A DNA stretch of 64,000 nucleotides from Annona cherimola (GCA_030490835.1 CM059974.1:1991501-2055500); one strand, 5' to 3'; counted from the stretch's first letter, positions 36,401 through 49,793 are shown. The notes: generated by a model from the letters alone, not told the origin. Translations and numbers: made by a program.

Positions 36401-37382
36401 ATACTCACTTATGTGGTGCATTAACAATGTTATAATGACATGAGTATATTTGTAATTATAATTAAACTATATAAGAGTTATTTATAATTTTTGAAATTAT
36501 ATGAGTATATTTGCTAGTATGGTCAATGTATTTGCAAATCAGCCTAACGATATTATTGAGAGCTGATTGGACTCTTTGTTATTGTGATAAGATAAGATAA
36601 TTTTTTTTGAAAGCTTAAAATAAGATAATTTTAAGCAATATAAAAAAAATGAAAATTTGATTTTATCTCCGAAGTAGGGCCCATTAAACCTCGGTCCTTG
36701 TAAATGCAATTCAAATCCATATACGGATATCAAGATGGCACATGAGGCACTGTGGTAATCACAGCTGCCACAAAACCAGCAATTGTGGTTTCGAGCGACG
36801 GTAACTGCAGCGTCTGCCTGGTATTTTATGAGGGTTCACTAATTAAAAAAACTAAAGATATTGTTAAATATTTGTTAAAATATTATTAGAAAATTGTAAT
36901 AATTACTTTACTGTAATACATGTTAAGATGATTAGAATATACATAAAAAATATTATATATGAATATCACGAGAAAAAGTGAATTTTTCTATGAATCAACC
37001 TTGGGAAAATGGAAATTTGCCAATGTTTTTCAATCAATGCTGCAGATCGACAGACACACCAGGAATAATAAATTCATGTCCCAGGAACAAATGGAAAAGC
37101 GAAGAAAGACCACATCTTTCATGTGACAATTGAAAAGCACCATTTATTTGCAGCCGATCCATGCAACAATCCAGCAATTTCCTGTACAAACATACCTCCC
37201 GCCTTTCCCAAAAACGAAATCAAAACAAAATTCAGATCTATACATAAAAGACCCAAAAAGAACCTGATGAGAATTCAAAAAAGAAAAAAGAAGTTCCCAA
37301 CCCTCTGTGGTTGCTGGTTTCTTCCCGAAACTCCTAAAATAACAGGAAAAGACATTTTATTTACTAGGACTCTTTAATTACT
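33464..37382. other. Long AT-rich intergenic region with fold-back relics
   Basis: No gene recognised. It contains an AT-rich fold-back copy at about 35783-36046 (GTGTATTTAAGTCAT on the left, ATATGAGTTAAATAATC on the right), a half-copy at about 35510-35745, and imperfect repeats of GAGTATATTTG words at 36200-36530. A more balanced patch at 34196-34400 has a 65-codon frame with no known motif. Confidence 0.5.
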
Positions 37383-40300
37383 CTATCGAAGAGCACCTGC
37401 ACGCGTGCACACTCCCTCGAGCGACTCCGCAAACACGCCTGAGAAGCCAGTCATCGCCTGAAACACTCCCGGCAGCCCTGTCTGTATGTTATTCAGAGTC
37501 ATCGCCCGAGTTGCTTCGATTGCCTTTTTGTGCCTCAGCATTTCATCCTCCACCTTGGAACGGCACGCCGCTATCTCTGCCTTCTTCTCTGCAAGTGGAT
37601 CGCGAGCATCAAATACCTGCCCACTGTCTGCTCCACTATCAGGAAGCCCAATCCCAACCATAGAGTATGACTGGTAGAACTTCCTCTCGATGTTCCGAAG
37701 AGCAGATGCTTTCTTCTCGAGCTCTTTTGATGCTTTGTCTGCCCGCTTCTTGATCTTGAGCTCTTCCGACTGCTTCATGGTTATGGAATGGACGACTGTG
37801 ATGAAGCTCTTGATAGCCTCGGATGCCACAGTATCAGGAAGGCGGTCTAGAGCCTGCTTCCATTCATCACAGAAAGTGAAGAGTTCGGATGAGATATTGG
37901 TTGCAACGGGCTGGTCTTGTTCATCACTGACAGGGTGCACGGTTAGTCTAAGCCAGCCATGGAGGGACCGGACATAGTCACGCTGGTAGCTGATGAGGCG
38001 AGAGAAGCTGGAGTGCCAGGCTGATACCGCTGCCTCGAGGTCACGGGTTGCCTGCCGGTGTGGCTCAGACGTCGAATCGCTGGCCAATGATCGATTCACA
38101 AGGCCACGGACCTGTTGGACGATATGATTCTGGACCTCATGGAACTGGTTCATTAACCGCCACATGAGCGTAAATCTGCATACAGAGAAAAAAAATTTAA
38201 AGGTTTGTTTGACAAGATTGCATTTGACAATAATCACTTCAGTTTTTTCCATCATCGCAATATTTATAATCATTATTTTTTACCTTTATATAAAAGCCCG
38301 TTCTACTCACCTACTGTCGTCATAGCCTCCCAATATTATATCCAAACAAATTCTTCTAATTCATTTTTTTTGGATTAAATTCTTCTAATAAATTTTTATT
38401 TTATAAAAAAAGTCCTATTGAAAACACAAACCAATGACAGAATCAGCATTCAAAAATGGGGGACTGGTGTATTTAATATGTGTATAAAATTTTACTAATT
38501 TTGGAGTATTTTAGATATTTATTTTTAATTTTTGAAAATCAGTGCCACTAATTTTTAAAAATAAAAAATAAATATCTAAAATAAAATGACCTAAAATGCA
38601 ACTGATTTTCAAAAATTAAAAATAAATATCTAAAATACTCCAAAAATGGCAGATGTCTAATACACCTAGATTAACAGTTTTATAAAAAAAAAATTCAAAA
38701 AAATAAAAATAAAAAGGGTGTATGCACCACAACGCTCCCAGAAGCATAGAGCAGGCTCCTCAAAAATGTGCACTCTTCGAAATAATAAGCTGCTAAACAT
38801 CCTTACTGAACGCATTGAAGCGCCTGTGCCTTTAGTTCTACAATGCGCACTGTACAGAGAACAGTGTGCTGAGCTGAGCTATCGTATGCTATTGCAGTCA
38901 ACAGTGTTTTTAGTGCTATTCTTTGGAAATCAGTGATGCATCATCCCCATTTCCCCGTGACCATTGAATTTGCTTTCTTGTCACAGTAACACCATTGACC
39001 TATTTACAGAAGATGGTGAGGTGATGCACAGAAGAAATGAGGCTCACAGTTCACGGTGATGGTTGAAAAGCTAGGCGGGTACTTCACACTTTGAACATCC
39101 ACAGAGAGAGAGAGAGAGTACCCATTGCAGAGTTCAACAAGCTGTGAGGTAAGCTCATTGTCCCTCAGATTTACAATCGCTGAAGACGTGGTGGACACAG
39201 CCTGAGAAGTAACCAAGATTAAGGACTGCAGCTTCTTTATTGATGCTTTGGTTTTATCCAGCTTCTCTTCATCATGCCCCCTGTATTCTTGACTCTGCAA
39301 CGCTGACAACTTCTTTTGATGTGCAATCATCACCCCCTGTCTAGCCTACAAAGACCAACAACATATTCTGCCAAATTAACAACGTTGAGTGGTTTTTGTC
39401 TTAACAATTCTCAAAAATGATGTAGTCACTGTGAGACTGGGCTAGGAAAAGACTTCAGGCATGTTTCAGTCCTGCTCTAGAATCTGAACGGAACTACAGC
39501 AATCATACCATCACTAGAAATCCAGGAAACGCATGATGAACATTGATCTTAAGCAGATAGAATAATAGAAGCACTCTCTCCCCATTCTTCATAACAATGC
39601 AAAAGTACGAATCCACACTGCTATGCATACAAAAATGATCAATATGTATCTCAGTGAGAGAAACTCCCCATGCGCGGCATCATTCTTCTTTCTGACAGTC
39701 GGACACTCACCAGCAATCACACATCCTTCCCTAGTTGGACACTGATGCATAGCAACGCAGAACATCCACTAGTCTCTTTCTCTCTCACCTGCAATCACAC
39801 ATCCTACCCTAGTTGGACACTGATGCACAGCAACGCAGAACATCCACTAGTTAGTTAAAGCAACAACGTTCGCTTTTTGTGGAGGCATGATCGCCTCAAC
39901 TCAGACCAAAAAATCTATTACTTTTTTTTTTTTTGCTTTATTATAAACTTATTAATATAAGACTATTTAATATATAAATCAAATTTTATCGTTTTTGAAA
40001 CTGTGTGTATATATATATATTAAGAATTTTAAATACAAGATTATTTTAGTAATTTCCGACCGTTAAAAATGATTGAAATACCTGTATGTTTAAAAATCTG
40101 AAAAATATATATATATATTTCTAAAAATATTAAAACTTAATTTATATACTAGGTACATATATATTAATAAATTTTTAGAAAAAAGTAAAAAACCATTAAA
40201 AATAAAATTATTACCGTGAACTAAGTAAACTGTTACTTAATCTAGACTAACAGGATTATGGCCCTTTTTTATATATAGAATTTAATTTCATTTTTCCTTC

Positions 40301-43130
40301 CTGTTTTCCCGAAACAACTACCCCAAAGGTTTGAACTTTGAACATCACCAGCAGCACTGCCCCCAGAAAAAAAAAAAGAAAATACCGTTGGTGCAGCTCC
40401 TTCGACCAAATCTGGGTCGCAAAAATGCCCAACGCATCAGTTTCCATAGTCAGGATAATAAGGAATGAGAATCTAGCCTAGCCCACCTTGTTGATAGAAA
40501 TCAACGTTCCAAACTATCTCAAAACCAAAGCCACAAATTAATCCATCTATTCTCACAAGAGAAATGAAAAAATGCGACATGACATCCAATCCAATTTCCC
40601 GTCATCTATGCGAAGATATGCGTTAAAATATTTTAACCCTGTTGGTAGCACTCTCCAGTCTCCACGATGCAAGAATTCAGAGCTTGCTTCTTCAAACTCT
40701 CGCACAAATAATGGCATGAGCAGCCGAAACGTTAGAGCTAATCCTCCACTTTTGGCATCAAGAATATGATTCCTAATAGCACAAAAATGAGTGAAGGTAA
40801 CTGATTTAGGTGCCCCATCGCCATCAAGGCCGTGGGCAGAATGCTTAAAGGACGAGACTAGAAACCGCACTGTTTTTTTTTCCCCCTACTCGATTGCCGG
40901 CAAGTCTGTTATATAGCGTGAATGAGTTGGGTCCCACGGTAGCTGGGAGGGAGGCCGATCGTATGCGCCCAGGCTGCATGCTCCCGGGCGCGTAAACCTA
41001 CGCGTAAACCTATTTTTTAAAAAAAAAAAAAAAATCATAAAATTATTAATATAAGTATATTTAACATCTTTATAAATTTTTTCCATTTTTGAAGTATTTT
41101 AGATATTTATTTTTTATTTTTGAAAATCAAACCATTGATTTTCAAAAATAAAAAATAAATATCTAAAACACTTCAAAAATGGTAAAAATTTATACACATA
41201 TTAAATACAAATAGATTAACAATATTGTAAAAAAAATAAAAAATAAATTAATAAAGAGTGTATGTGCCTGAGAGCATACGATCGGCGTCCAGTTGGGAGT
41301 GCGAGCTTTCCGATTTCCGAATTCAAGAGGGAATTTTTCTAATTAAAAAGCCAAATTAATCCAACTATATCAATTGGTTTTGATAAAAATATGTCGGAAA
41401 AAATATAGAAAAAAAAAATCCTGTCTGTTCAATAATATCCGTCTTTTTTAAAAAAAAAAAAAAAAAAAATCATTCATTTTCTATTCAATTTATGGCTAAC
41501 ATCATCCGCACATCATTGTCATCCATACCGCCCTCTTCTAGATTTATAGCTGTTGAAAAACATGATCGGGCTAATTACACAACAGCGTTGGGTCACAAGC
41601 AACCAAATGGACTGTTCTAGATTAGATCTATAAACGATAAGTAATCATTCCAATCAGTCGGGTACTGCAGGAAGCCTATCTCATCCTCGCATCACCCATT
41701 GAAAGCAAGTGGAGCTGACAGGAGGGCATTTACATCATTTCACACAATGCGGCCTAATGACGCATGGGCAAAACCGTCTTTTCCCGAAAAAGTGAAGAAA
41801 ATTCGGACAAAAAATAATAAATAAACGAAAATACCTTCACTTCCTCGTAGAGCTTCTTCTCCCACGCCAGCAGCCGCTCCAGCGTCGACGCGTGGCTCTT
41901 CCCTCCGCCGGAATTCTCGATCCTGCCGGCGTCGAGCTGGTACCTTATAGCCAGCGGCGGCTTCGAAGTCCAGCTCGACGAAAGATTGCTCAGCACGCTG
42001 TTGGAGTGATACACCGTCTCTGAAATCCCCCCCAAAACAGTGACAGTCAGTGAATTACAATAAAAATCCAGAAGGCATAAACCCTAACAATTCGGTCTTT
42101 TTTGGAATTTCAACGCTCTCCACCACCACTCACTCTTCAATTGCCGGAAGCTCCGATCGAACTGGGCCCTCCCCGTCTCCAGCAGATCCGACACTGGCCC
42201 TCCCGCCACCGCTGCCTTCTCGAAGTACTCCTCGATCGCCTTCACGATCTCTGCCAGGTTCCGATGCCGCACCACCATCCTCATGTTCGAGATCTCCCCG
42301 TCGACGGTGGACCCCGCCTCCGATCTCCCCTTGGCGGTCTTCTCCTCCGCATTCCGCATGGACGGCGCCCACTCCACTCCGGACGACGACGCCGCGTAAT
42401 TTGATCGCGTGGCGACCGACGGGGTTGCCTCCGATCTCGCGGGAGACTCTTTGCGGCTCGTCTCGTTCTCTTCGTCGGACAAGCTGCTGCTGCTGCTGTG
42501 GCTGCCGTCGTGCTCGAACCACTCGCTGCAGCGGACTTCTTCCTGCTCCGTTGCTGTTTCTTCCTCTTCATCCTCGCCGTCTTCGTTGTAGGTGCGCTCG
42601 CCGTGGGCTTTGTTCCGGTAGAAATCGGACCCAGGAGGCGAAGGAGGGTAGAAATTCTCCCAATTCCAGGCGGAGGAGGACTGAGAAGGCGTGGTGGAGT
42701 AGGTGGAAGCGTTGGAAGGGAATTGGGGGTATTTATGGGAGGGGTATTTCTGAGGCGGGGTTGGAGGAGGGCTAGATTCGGAGAGGATGTGAGGCAGCTT
42801 AGAGCTAGCGATCGTCGGCGAAGGCGGCGTGAAGACCGGCTGTGAAGGCGGGGGCGGAGGCGTGGGAGCAGGTGAGGGCGCCGGGACGTAGCTGGAGGCA
42901 GTGGACATGGAGCGGAGGAGGACGGGCGGGGTGTCGTCGGAGACGGTAAGGGGCTCATCGGCGGCGAAGCGGGAAAGTGCCGCGCCGGTCTGGCGGAGGG
43001 AGCGGAGGTAGTCAGCGTGGGCGGAGGCGAGGTGGTGGCGGGAGTGGACGGCCTGCTTCATGAGGCCCCGCCGCTCCTTGCAGCGGCGGACCGTGTCCTC
43101 GTTGTCGAGCTTGGAAGCAGTGCAGCCCAT
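37383..43130 (-). CDS. DUF630/DUF632 protein, NRG2-like, 732 aa, four exons
   Basis: Plant-specific family; Arabidopsis NRG2 is a nitrate-signalling regulator, and most members are uncharacterised. Exons: 42134-43130, 41835-42019, 39122-39345 and 37383-38175; all GT-AG, phases match, 733 codons including stop. The start [14 protein letters not shown] begins the conserved DUF630 domain (about 1-60), and Gly2-Cys3 suggests N-myristoylation and palmitoylation. Then come a Pro-rich stretch (about 95-170) and an acidic/Ser-rich region (about 205-250). DUF632 begins near residue 291 ([17 protein letters not shown]) and spans [48 protein letters not shown] and [10 protein letters not shown] Lys/Glu coiled-coil precedes the C-terminus. 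The frame is open 38 codons upstream of this Met, but the conserved DUF630 start supports MGC. Exon 1 is GC-rich. Function is inferred from family only. Confidence 0.95.
38460..38715. repeat. AT-rich fold-back repeat in DUF630/632 gene intron 3
   Basis: GGAGTATTTTAGATATTTAT and its inverse ATAAATATCTAAAATACTCC form the arms, with a third partial unit between. It lies within the 946-bp intron 38176-39121. Confidence 0.75.
39713..39868. repeat. 78-bp tandem duplication in DUF630/632 gene intron 2
   Basis: Two copies of a unit starting GCAATCACACATCC at 39713 and 39791 and containing CCCTAGTTGGACACTGATGC and GCAACGCAGAACATCCACTA. They differ at a few bases. Located in the 2.5-kb intron 39346-41834. 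Confidence 0.9.
39935..40200. repeat. AT-rich fold-back repeat in DUF630/632 gene intron 2
   Basis: Left arm TTAATATAAGACTATTTAAT and right arm ATTAATAAATTTTTAG/TATACTAGGTACATAT words are related to other fold-back copies in the window. Weaker palindrome than the 41.0-kb copy. Confidence 0.5.
40945..41300. repeat. Fold-back element with GC-rich tips in DUF630/632 gene intron 2
   Basis: The tips are CCGATCGTATGCGCCC (left) and GAGCATACGATCGGC (right, inverted). The core arms are CCATTTTTGAAGTATTTTAG and its near-perfect inverse, meeting around 41142. Most complete member of the AT-rich fold-back family here, so it best defines the family's ends. Confidence 0.75.
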
Positions 43131-44270
43131 GGCGCGGCCGATGCTGGTGCCTGCGAGGTGTTCGTGGGAATGCGAGGTGGAAGGACGGAGGAAAGGTGGG
43201 AAAAGAGATCTGATTCTCCTTTTTACAATTTCCACTACCACCACAGTGGTACTGCTGTCTGCATTTGCAGCCGATTGGGTCGCTCGCTCGCCGTCCGATC
43301 CAATCCAATCCCGTGGATTTATGGTTTTCTTTTTTCTTTTTGGTGCATCGCAGTCAAATTCCGACTATAAATACTCACTTCACTTTACCAAAAAGTAGCA
43401 TTTTGTGTGATTATTTTAGCTGATTTATGTTGCAAGGCTGTTCTTTGTCTGCTTTGCATTTCTTCCCTTTTAAAATATTGGACATCTTATTATAATGATT
43501 TTCGACCATATGTTTGCCTGATTCATCTAAATCGCCCTTATTAACTGGGGAAATGATTGAACGTGCTCTTTGTTTAATTTTTCCCTGTCGACACTCTAAA
43601 GAGATTCAATAATATCTAAGGACAATTTGCATTGGCCTCCCCATCTTTTTCTGGACTGTCTTATTTTTATCCCATAATTATCGATTTTGCAGCAATACAT
43701 GCATTTGTGACTTTTGTCTTAAAACAATCATCAACATTAACGAGAATTTGTGACATAATTAGATAGGATCACAGCTATCTAATAAAATATTTTTAGATCA
43801 TTCCTTGCTTAATTTTAGCGAATAGTTAGACAGATTTGACTTCTTTGACTTCCTTACAAAAACATGGGCAAGTAAATGCAAATAGCCCTATAATAAAAAA
43901 AAATCTATCATAATTTTTTATCACATGTGCATAATACATATAGATAAGCGTTCGTACGAAAAGTATAGGAATGAAATTTTAGATGGGACATAATAATATT
44001 CTCATGAGCACTTGTATATTTAAAATTTTTAATTAAATTTGCAATTTATTGGTACATAGATGAGTCATAAATTAACTTTTAGAGAGTTTATAATGTCATT
44101 TTTTATTTTTACGCAAAACCTACTATTTCCTAGGACGGCAATAATTGTTTTCTAAAGAAAATAATTTATTCAATTTAGATAGTTTGGAAAGAGGTAATAA
44201 AAAAAAGTAGAAAAGCGGGAATATGAAATTTTTAAAAATATGAGAAAGCCATATGATGTAATAATGGCCT

Positions 44271-44745
44271 TTGACTAAATATTCTCATTATATTTGACTC
44301 TAATTTCAAAAATATCAATTGTATTTTAAAAATCTTGTATATACCCATTACATTGGTATTTAATTCGAAAAATGATTACTTTGTTACAAATGTTAATGAA
44401 CATTAGCCTATATATAAAATTACCAGTATGCCCATCAAATTTGGGATTAAATTGAAAGAATCAAATGTCATAATTCATCTCTACTCTAATTGCATAAGAG
44501 CTTTAAATTGCATGTTCCTAATTTAATTTCTCTTCTATTTTGTTTCATCTTTTATTATTCTTTACTAGGGGTATCTTAGGCATTTATGAAAATATAACCA
44601 ACATTTAAATGAAGGTTTGTTAACTTACTTAACAAACTTCAGCCGAATAGTCATTTTGAAACTAAGATATATTTAAGATTTTTAAAATGTAATAAGTATT
44701 TCTCTGATAGGGTCAAATATGTCGAGTATATTTGAAACAATAATA
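44271..44745. repeat. Fold-back MITE-like element
   Basis: Left words TATTTGACTCTAATTTC and TTTTAAAAATCTTGTATATA are mirrored on the right (GATATATTTAAGATTTTTAA; AGGGTCAAATATGTCGAGTA). Similar in style to 31417-31866. No frame. Confidence 0.55.
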
Positions 44746-45716
44746 ATTATAAACAAGGATAATAGAGATAAAAACATACCATGCGAAGAGATGTAAAAAA
44801 TAATTAGAATAACAAGCACTAATGGAAAAAGTGAAAATGCTTATATGAAAATCACTCCATTTTTGAATATTTGATAATTAATAAAAAATTCGCTCAATGT
44901 ATTATATTTAACATCATTTATAGTGTCTTAAAAGCTATTTTATTTATCTTATATTATTTTATACAGACCCTATCTATAAGTGTATAAAATCAACAGAACG
45001 AAATGACTTAATATTAAATATCAACTCTGAAATTGTATTTTTAATATTTAAACCATCTCAAATATTATTTTTAGATGGATAAATGATTCTATAAATCATT
45101 ATTACATTTTAATATATATAAAAATGAATCTAAGTATTTTTCTAATGTATACATAAATATACCTATTTTTAAATTAGATAAAACTCAATATTCTATATAA
45201 ATAAACAATGTTAAATATGATAAATGAATTAATTTTTCATTAAACATTAAAAACTTAAATTTTGAAAGAGTTACATAGAAACACTTGTATATAACCTGGT
45301 TACATAGATTGAACTCATTTGAAAAAAAAAAAAAGAATACCATGTTAAAATGTCAAGAGCTTATCAAAATTTAAGTAGAGCTTTTTCTTTTTCCCCACGT
45401 CGTACCAGACGAACGAACGATAATAAATAATTTATCGTTGATAAAATGAGTGGGCAGCATTGAAAATTTGGTTGCCTGCTGGCAGCAATAAATCATGGTC
45501 CTGTTAGTGGGCCCACCGATGTTTGGCAATTGCTGTGATGCCGTCTAGTTTGGTGACGATAGAGAGTAGACAGTAGACAGTAAGACAGGCCGGAAAGAAA
45601 TGGATCCTCAGAGGAGGGGCACGGCACGGGTGCGACGCGCTGTACATTTGCAAAAATAAACCTTTATGTTGCTCCAATATCTCATACTTTTAAATCTTTA
45701 ACGTTTTGCCCTCGGT

Positions 45717-45890
45717 TGGTCACGGCGGCAATGATAGTGCTGTGGCTGGCCGTTGTGCCTGGTTCGAATTCCCCATGCGAACCTGCACGGGCGACTTGGA
45801 CGGAAATTTTAGCTTGGAGCATTGGTTTCTGTTGAAAATAGGTGGGGAGCGGATCTCCGTTCACAAATAAATGAGGACTTGCTGTTTTTT
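45717..45890 (+). mobile_element. Possible tRNA-derived SINE
   Basis: GGTTCGAATTC at 45761-45771 matches a Pol III B box, and TGGTCACGGCGG at 45717-45728 is A-box-like, about 44 bases upstream. A 110-base unrelated body follows, ending in poly(T). No TSD found, so the call is tentative. Confidence 0.4.
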
Positions 45891-46178
45891 TTTTTTTAAA
45901 AAAAAAAAAATAGGTATGAATGGGTTTAATATGTAATATCAAGATGTCATGATGTATAATATCAATCAAAAAAAATTTAAAATCTTTTAGTTTTGCAGAA
46001 ATAAACTGCAAAAAATGAATTGACTTATTTTTGCTATTTGTGAAATAATAAAAATTTTTGGATAAAAAGACTTTTATATAAAAGTTTTTTGAATTAAAAA
46101 AATATATGAGTAATGATAAAGAATAAAGAAAATAAAATTAAAATAAACTAAAAATTGAATTGACTTATTTTTGCTAAA

Positions 46179-46434
46179 GGGTGTATTTGTAAAATAGTAA
46201 AAAATTTTGGATAAAAAGACTTATATAAAAGTTTTTTGAATTGTAAAAATAATATGATATAATATGAGTACCGACAAAGAATAAAGATAATAAAATTAAA
46301 ATAAATAAATTAGCTGTGTAAATAGTTATATAAAAACAATTCAAAAATAGAATAAGGATAAGCGTGAAGAAAATTGGTTACTTTTGATTTTTTAGATTTT
46401 AAAATTTTTATAATACATAATCGAAAGCATTTAT
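46179..46434 (+). repeat. MITE-like repeat, GTGTTTGG family, with duplicated left part
   Basis: Opens GGGTGTATTTGTAAAATAG. Its left third, with the adjoining ATTGACTTATTTTTGCT, is repeated about 140 bases upstream (from about 46018). So part of the element plus flank has been duplicated in tandem after insertion. Confidence 0.65.
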
Positions 46435-49190
46435 CTAGTTAATCCATGCTAACAAATGCGAGCGTTTGCCCAACAGGAGCATAATCTGATTATATAAACC
46501 CCACTTCGAAATTATGCAAGTAGATGCCAAGAAAAAAAAGCCAGGGAAGAGCAAGAGTGAGTGATTCATGGCCCACATAGACGGCATGACATGGCCACTG
46601 CCGTATCAGTGGAAGCATTAGCCATTAGGTGAAGGTTGATTGACGTCATGACTGATTTGGATTTCAGAATAATCTGGAAACGAAGCAAGTGCGTGGCCGC
46701 CTTTACTTTACGTGACATATATCACAATTTTTGTTGATGATCCATAAAAATCTACTCCATCAATTTAATTTCATTCAACATTATTTGTATTGTTACGAAA
46801 TTATTGTACAAGAATCCTGTTTAAAATGTATAAAATCAATATAATAAAAATAATTTAATACTACATATTAAATTTCAAGTTGTATTTGCTACGTCGATGT
46901 TGTTTAAAATATTATTACATGTTGATTAATGATTTTGTAAAGTATCACAATCTTTTAATGCATACTTTAATATATCTAAATTTTTTTCATAATTTACGCA
47001 CAAATATATGTTTTAAATAAATATAGCTCATTTACATCTTTGGTTTGGATAAAACTTAGTAACATAGTCACACAAATGATGTTAGTAATTTTTTTTATTG
47101 CAAAATGATATTAGGGATTAAAGGTAAATATTGTGAGTATGAAAAAAAAAATTCTTTTTACAATAATTTTAGTTTCAGGAAGCTAATATAATTATTTCTA
47201 TAAAGTAATCCATTTTTAACGTCTTATCCCAAAATATTCTAATATTAAAATAAACAGTAAAATATATTGAAAATAGAAGCACAGGGCATGACTTTCGGTT
47301 GAAATTCTATTAACTTACCGTGTCAGTAGGGCTTGCCATGTGTGTAGGTTTCTAAAATATCTTAATATTTGAACCGTTTTACTCCTTTGTGCCTTTCCAC
47401 ATGCCATGATTGAATCTAGTTTCGATTTTTATACAGTTATTTTATTATTAGCATAATTTTTTACCGAAATATGTTTTCGTATTAGATTTCATAAGTTTAA
47501 AAACAATTAATTTAACTTAAAGATTTGTTGTCATGGTTTCACCACTGGGATGAAATTTTTTTCAAACATTTAAATATTTTAATAAAAAATTATCAACAAA
47601 GAAATTCCAAAAAATTGACTCCAAGACGTTCGAACCTTTAACCTCATCTTCAAGTCCCAATACTCTCAAACTTCAACATCATTTCTAAAGTGTGTTTTTT
47701 CAAAGATTATAATATTTAAATCAAGTTTCATACCTACTCCATTTTCCTCCAGCAACGTATAAGTGGAGTACGGAAAACATAGCTATTGAAACGATATTTT
47801 TTCCCTTTTTTTTATCACCTATTATACAACAGATATTACAATATTTTTCCCTTCTTTTTTTTTTATCTCTTATTATACAATAAATATTATAATCAAATAC
47901 ATTCTAAATTCTGACAATATAGAAAAAATTCCTACAAACCCCCATCACTAGAGGGAAATTATAACTCCCACGATTTAACATGTTTTTTTTTTTACCATTT
48001 TACACCTATTTATATCAACCTATTTACCATAACTAGATGCTGCAATTTATATTATTTTGTTGACCATGGCTAAATGCTGCATTGTAAACAGTTGTTGATG
48101 GATAAGCCTTTATGTAGTATAATTCTATCTGCAACTTAGCACGATTCTATCTTCAACTTTGCATGTTACGTGTTATCTTCTTATTACATTACGTTTATTA
48201 TTATTATTACTACTACTGCTACCATTTTCTATACTACGTAGAATTTTCAATAGTTACAAGTTTTAAAATTATTTTATTATTAAATATTTTCTTGATAAAA
48301 TTAAACTAAAATGTTCGTATGTTTAGAATAGGGTTATAATAATTTTATTTAATCTATGAGGGTAATATAATAACTTAAAATAAGGTATACGTTGGACAGA
48401 CCAAGAAGGCAAGAACAAACTGAACCTAACATCAGAACCGGATTTAAACATAAAAAAAAAAATGCTGCATTGCTATTTTTAATAAAATTGTAATATAGTG
48501 AATTTATGGGAATGAGTAGGCAAAAGGCCCATTAGCGCCGACCATCGTCGGTAATTCATTTCATAATGCTATCCATCATCTTCCTTCATATTCACATCAA
48601 CGCATATTGTCTGTCAACGAGTCAATTGATTACAAGGTTAGGATCATAATGAATAATGCTCCTAATTTTTGTATCCTTCTATGATTATTTGTTTAGCCAG
48701 TTATTAGAATGTTATTTTGGGAGCAATAAAAAGTTCAAATTTATCACAGAAAGTTAATATCATTGGGACCTACTATGTACAAATGTTTTAATAAAAAATC
48801 AAAAAATAAATTTAAATATCCCTTTTACACTTTTCTGTTTTCTCTAAGCTTGAGGAACCTCGATTGCAAAACACATCAAAAAAGGGTTTTGTTGGTCCAT
48901 TAAGAATTGTACTTTTTTATTGTTTCATTCGGAAGTAATATATATGTAATATCCTATTTTTCATCTGATTATTATATATGAAGCCTATAAAACTTTATAA
49001 ATTTCTGTATATATCCACCTCATAAATCTTTGTATATTATCTTTTAATATTAATGAAGAAACTATAAAACTCTTGAAATTGGAAAGATTATTACTTTCAC
49101 GTGTGAGAACAACACGAAGAGTGGATCTCTCATGGGGGCTAAGAATGTCCTTTTGACTGGTTAGAAAATCCAGACGTGATCGAATGCACC
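46435..49190. other. AT-rich spacer, no gene
   Basis: A TATATAAAC box at 46491 is followed by a 16-codon Lys-rich frame at 46514, which I do not consider a gene. The rest is AT-rich, with low-complexity runs near 47800-47990 and 48200-48225. Nothing recognised. Confidence 0.5.
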
Positions 49191-49500
49191 CGGTTGCACT
49201 CGGGTATATTTAACCTATTTTTTATTGTTAAAATTTTTCATTAAACTGTTAATCTAAGTTTATTAAATATGTATTCAAGTTTTACTATTTTTGGAGATTT
49301 TCGGATATTTATTTAGATTTTTTAAAATCAATGACATTTTTCTTCATTTTAAAAAAATATTTACAAATCTCAAAAAATGTAAAAATTAATACACATGTTA
49401 AATACACTTAAATTAATAGTTGTATAAAAATTTCAAAAAATAAAAAATAAATTTTAACACTAGAGTGCATTGAAGCTAAGTGAACTAGTACTCTTAAGAC
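49191..49500. repeat. AT-rich fold-back repeat, copy at 49.3 kb
   Basis: Arms TTTTTGGAGATTTTCGGATA and TTACAAATCTCAAAAAATG plus TAATCTAAGTTTATTAAATA / GTTAAATACACTTAAATTAA words, as in the 53.1-kb copy. A GATCGA/TCGATC word lies near each tip. Confidence 0.6.
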
Positions 49501-49562
49501 GATCGATGTCATGCACTAGCGATTCATTTTTTTATTAGTATTTTTGAACAACATGACAGCAA

Positions 49563-49793
49563 TTTTTTTTTTTTTTTTTTGATTGGGAGATATTTACATA
49601 CATCTCAACACATATTACACTGAAGGTCGGAGACATTCTTACAAATTTGGAGACACTTGCTCCACCAAGTAAATAGGAAGACACAGCTTCCAACAATTAA
49701 ACGGGAGACCACTTTGCTCCCACGAACGGGCTGAAATCCAATTGCTGGATTCGAACCCGTGACAGCGCTGCCCGAGAGACTTATGCCGACTGT
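49563..49793 (-). mobile_element. tRNA-derived SINE with poly(A) tail and 9-bp TSD
   Basis: Flanked by TGACAGCAA on both sides (49554-49562 and 49794-49802). Read on the minus strand: a tRNA-like head with GGCATAAGTCTCTCGG (A-box-like) and CGGGTTCGAATCC (B box), a 150-base unrelated body, and an A-tail of about 18 bases (49563-49580 as T on the plus strand). The 231-bp length is typical of plant SINEs. No coding capacity. Confidence 0.85.

Larger units (their letters stand above)
43131..46178. other. DUF630/632 gene upstream region and AT-rich spacer
   Basis: 43131-43400 is the 5' leader/promoter; a CTATAAATAC box lies at about 43364. Beyond that the DNA is AT-rich and noncoding, with a fold-back MITE (44271-44745), a possible SINE (about 45715-45900) and a poly(T)/poly(A) run at 45884-45911. 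No other gene. Confidence 0.5.

Noticed and set aside
42050..42775. 241-codon plus-strand open frame over the DUF630/632 exon 1
   Set aside because: Antisense shadow of the GC-rich exon 1; Ser/Arg/Pro composition comes from the opposite strand's coding, and no motif is present.
42281..42958. 225-codon minus-strand frame overlapping exon 1
   Set aside because: Out of frame with the conserved MGCTASK...DUF632 reading; Arg/Pro/Ser composition typical of a shifted GC-rich exon.
43131..43244. Upstream in-frame extension of the DUF630/632 protein by 38 codons
   Set aside because: Open but not conserved in the family; the conserved start with Gly2-Cys3 is at 43130.
46491..46561. TATATAAAC box followed by a 16-codon Lys-rich frame
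   Set aside because: The ATG is only about 22 bases after the TATA box, too close for a leader, and there is no family resemblance.
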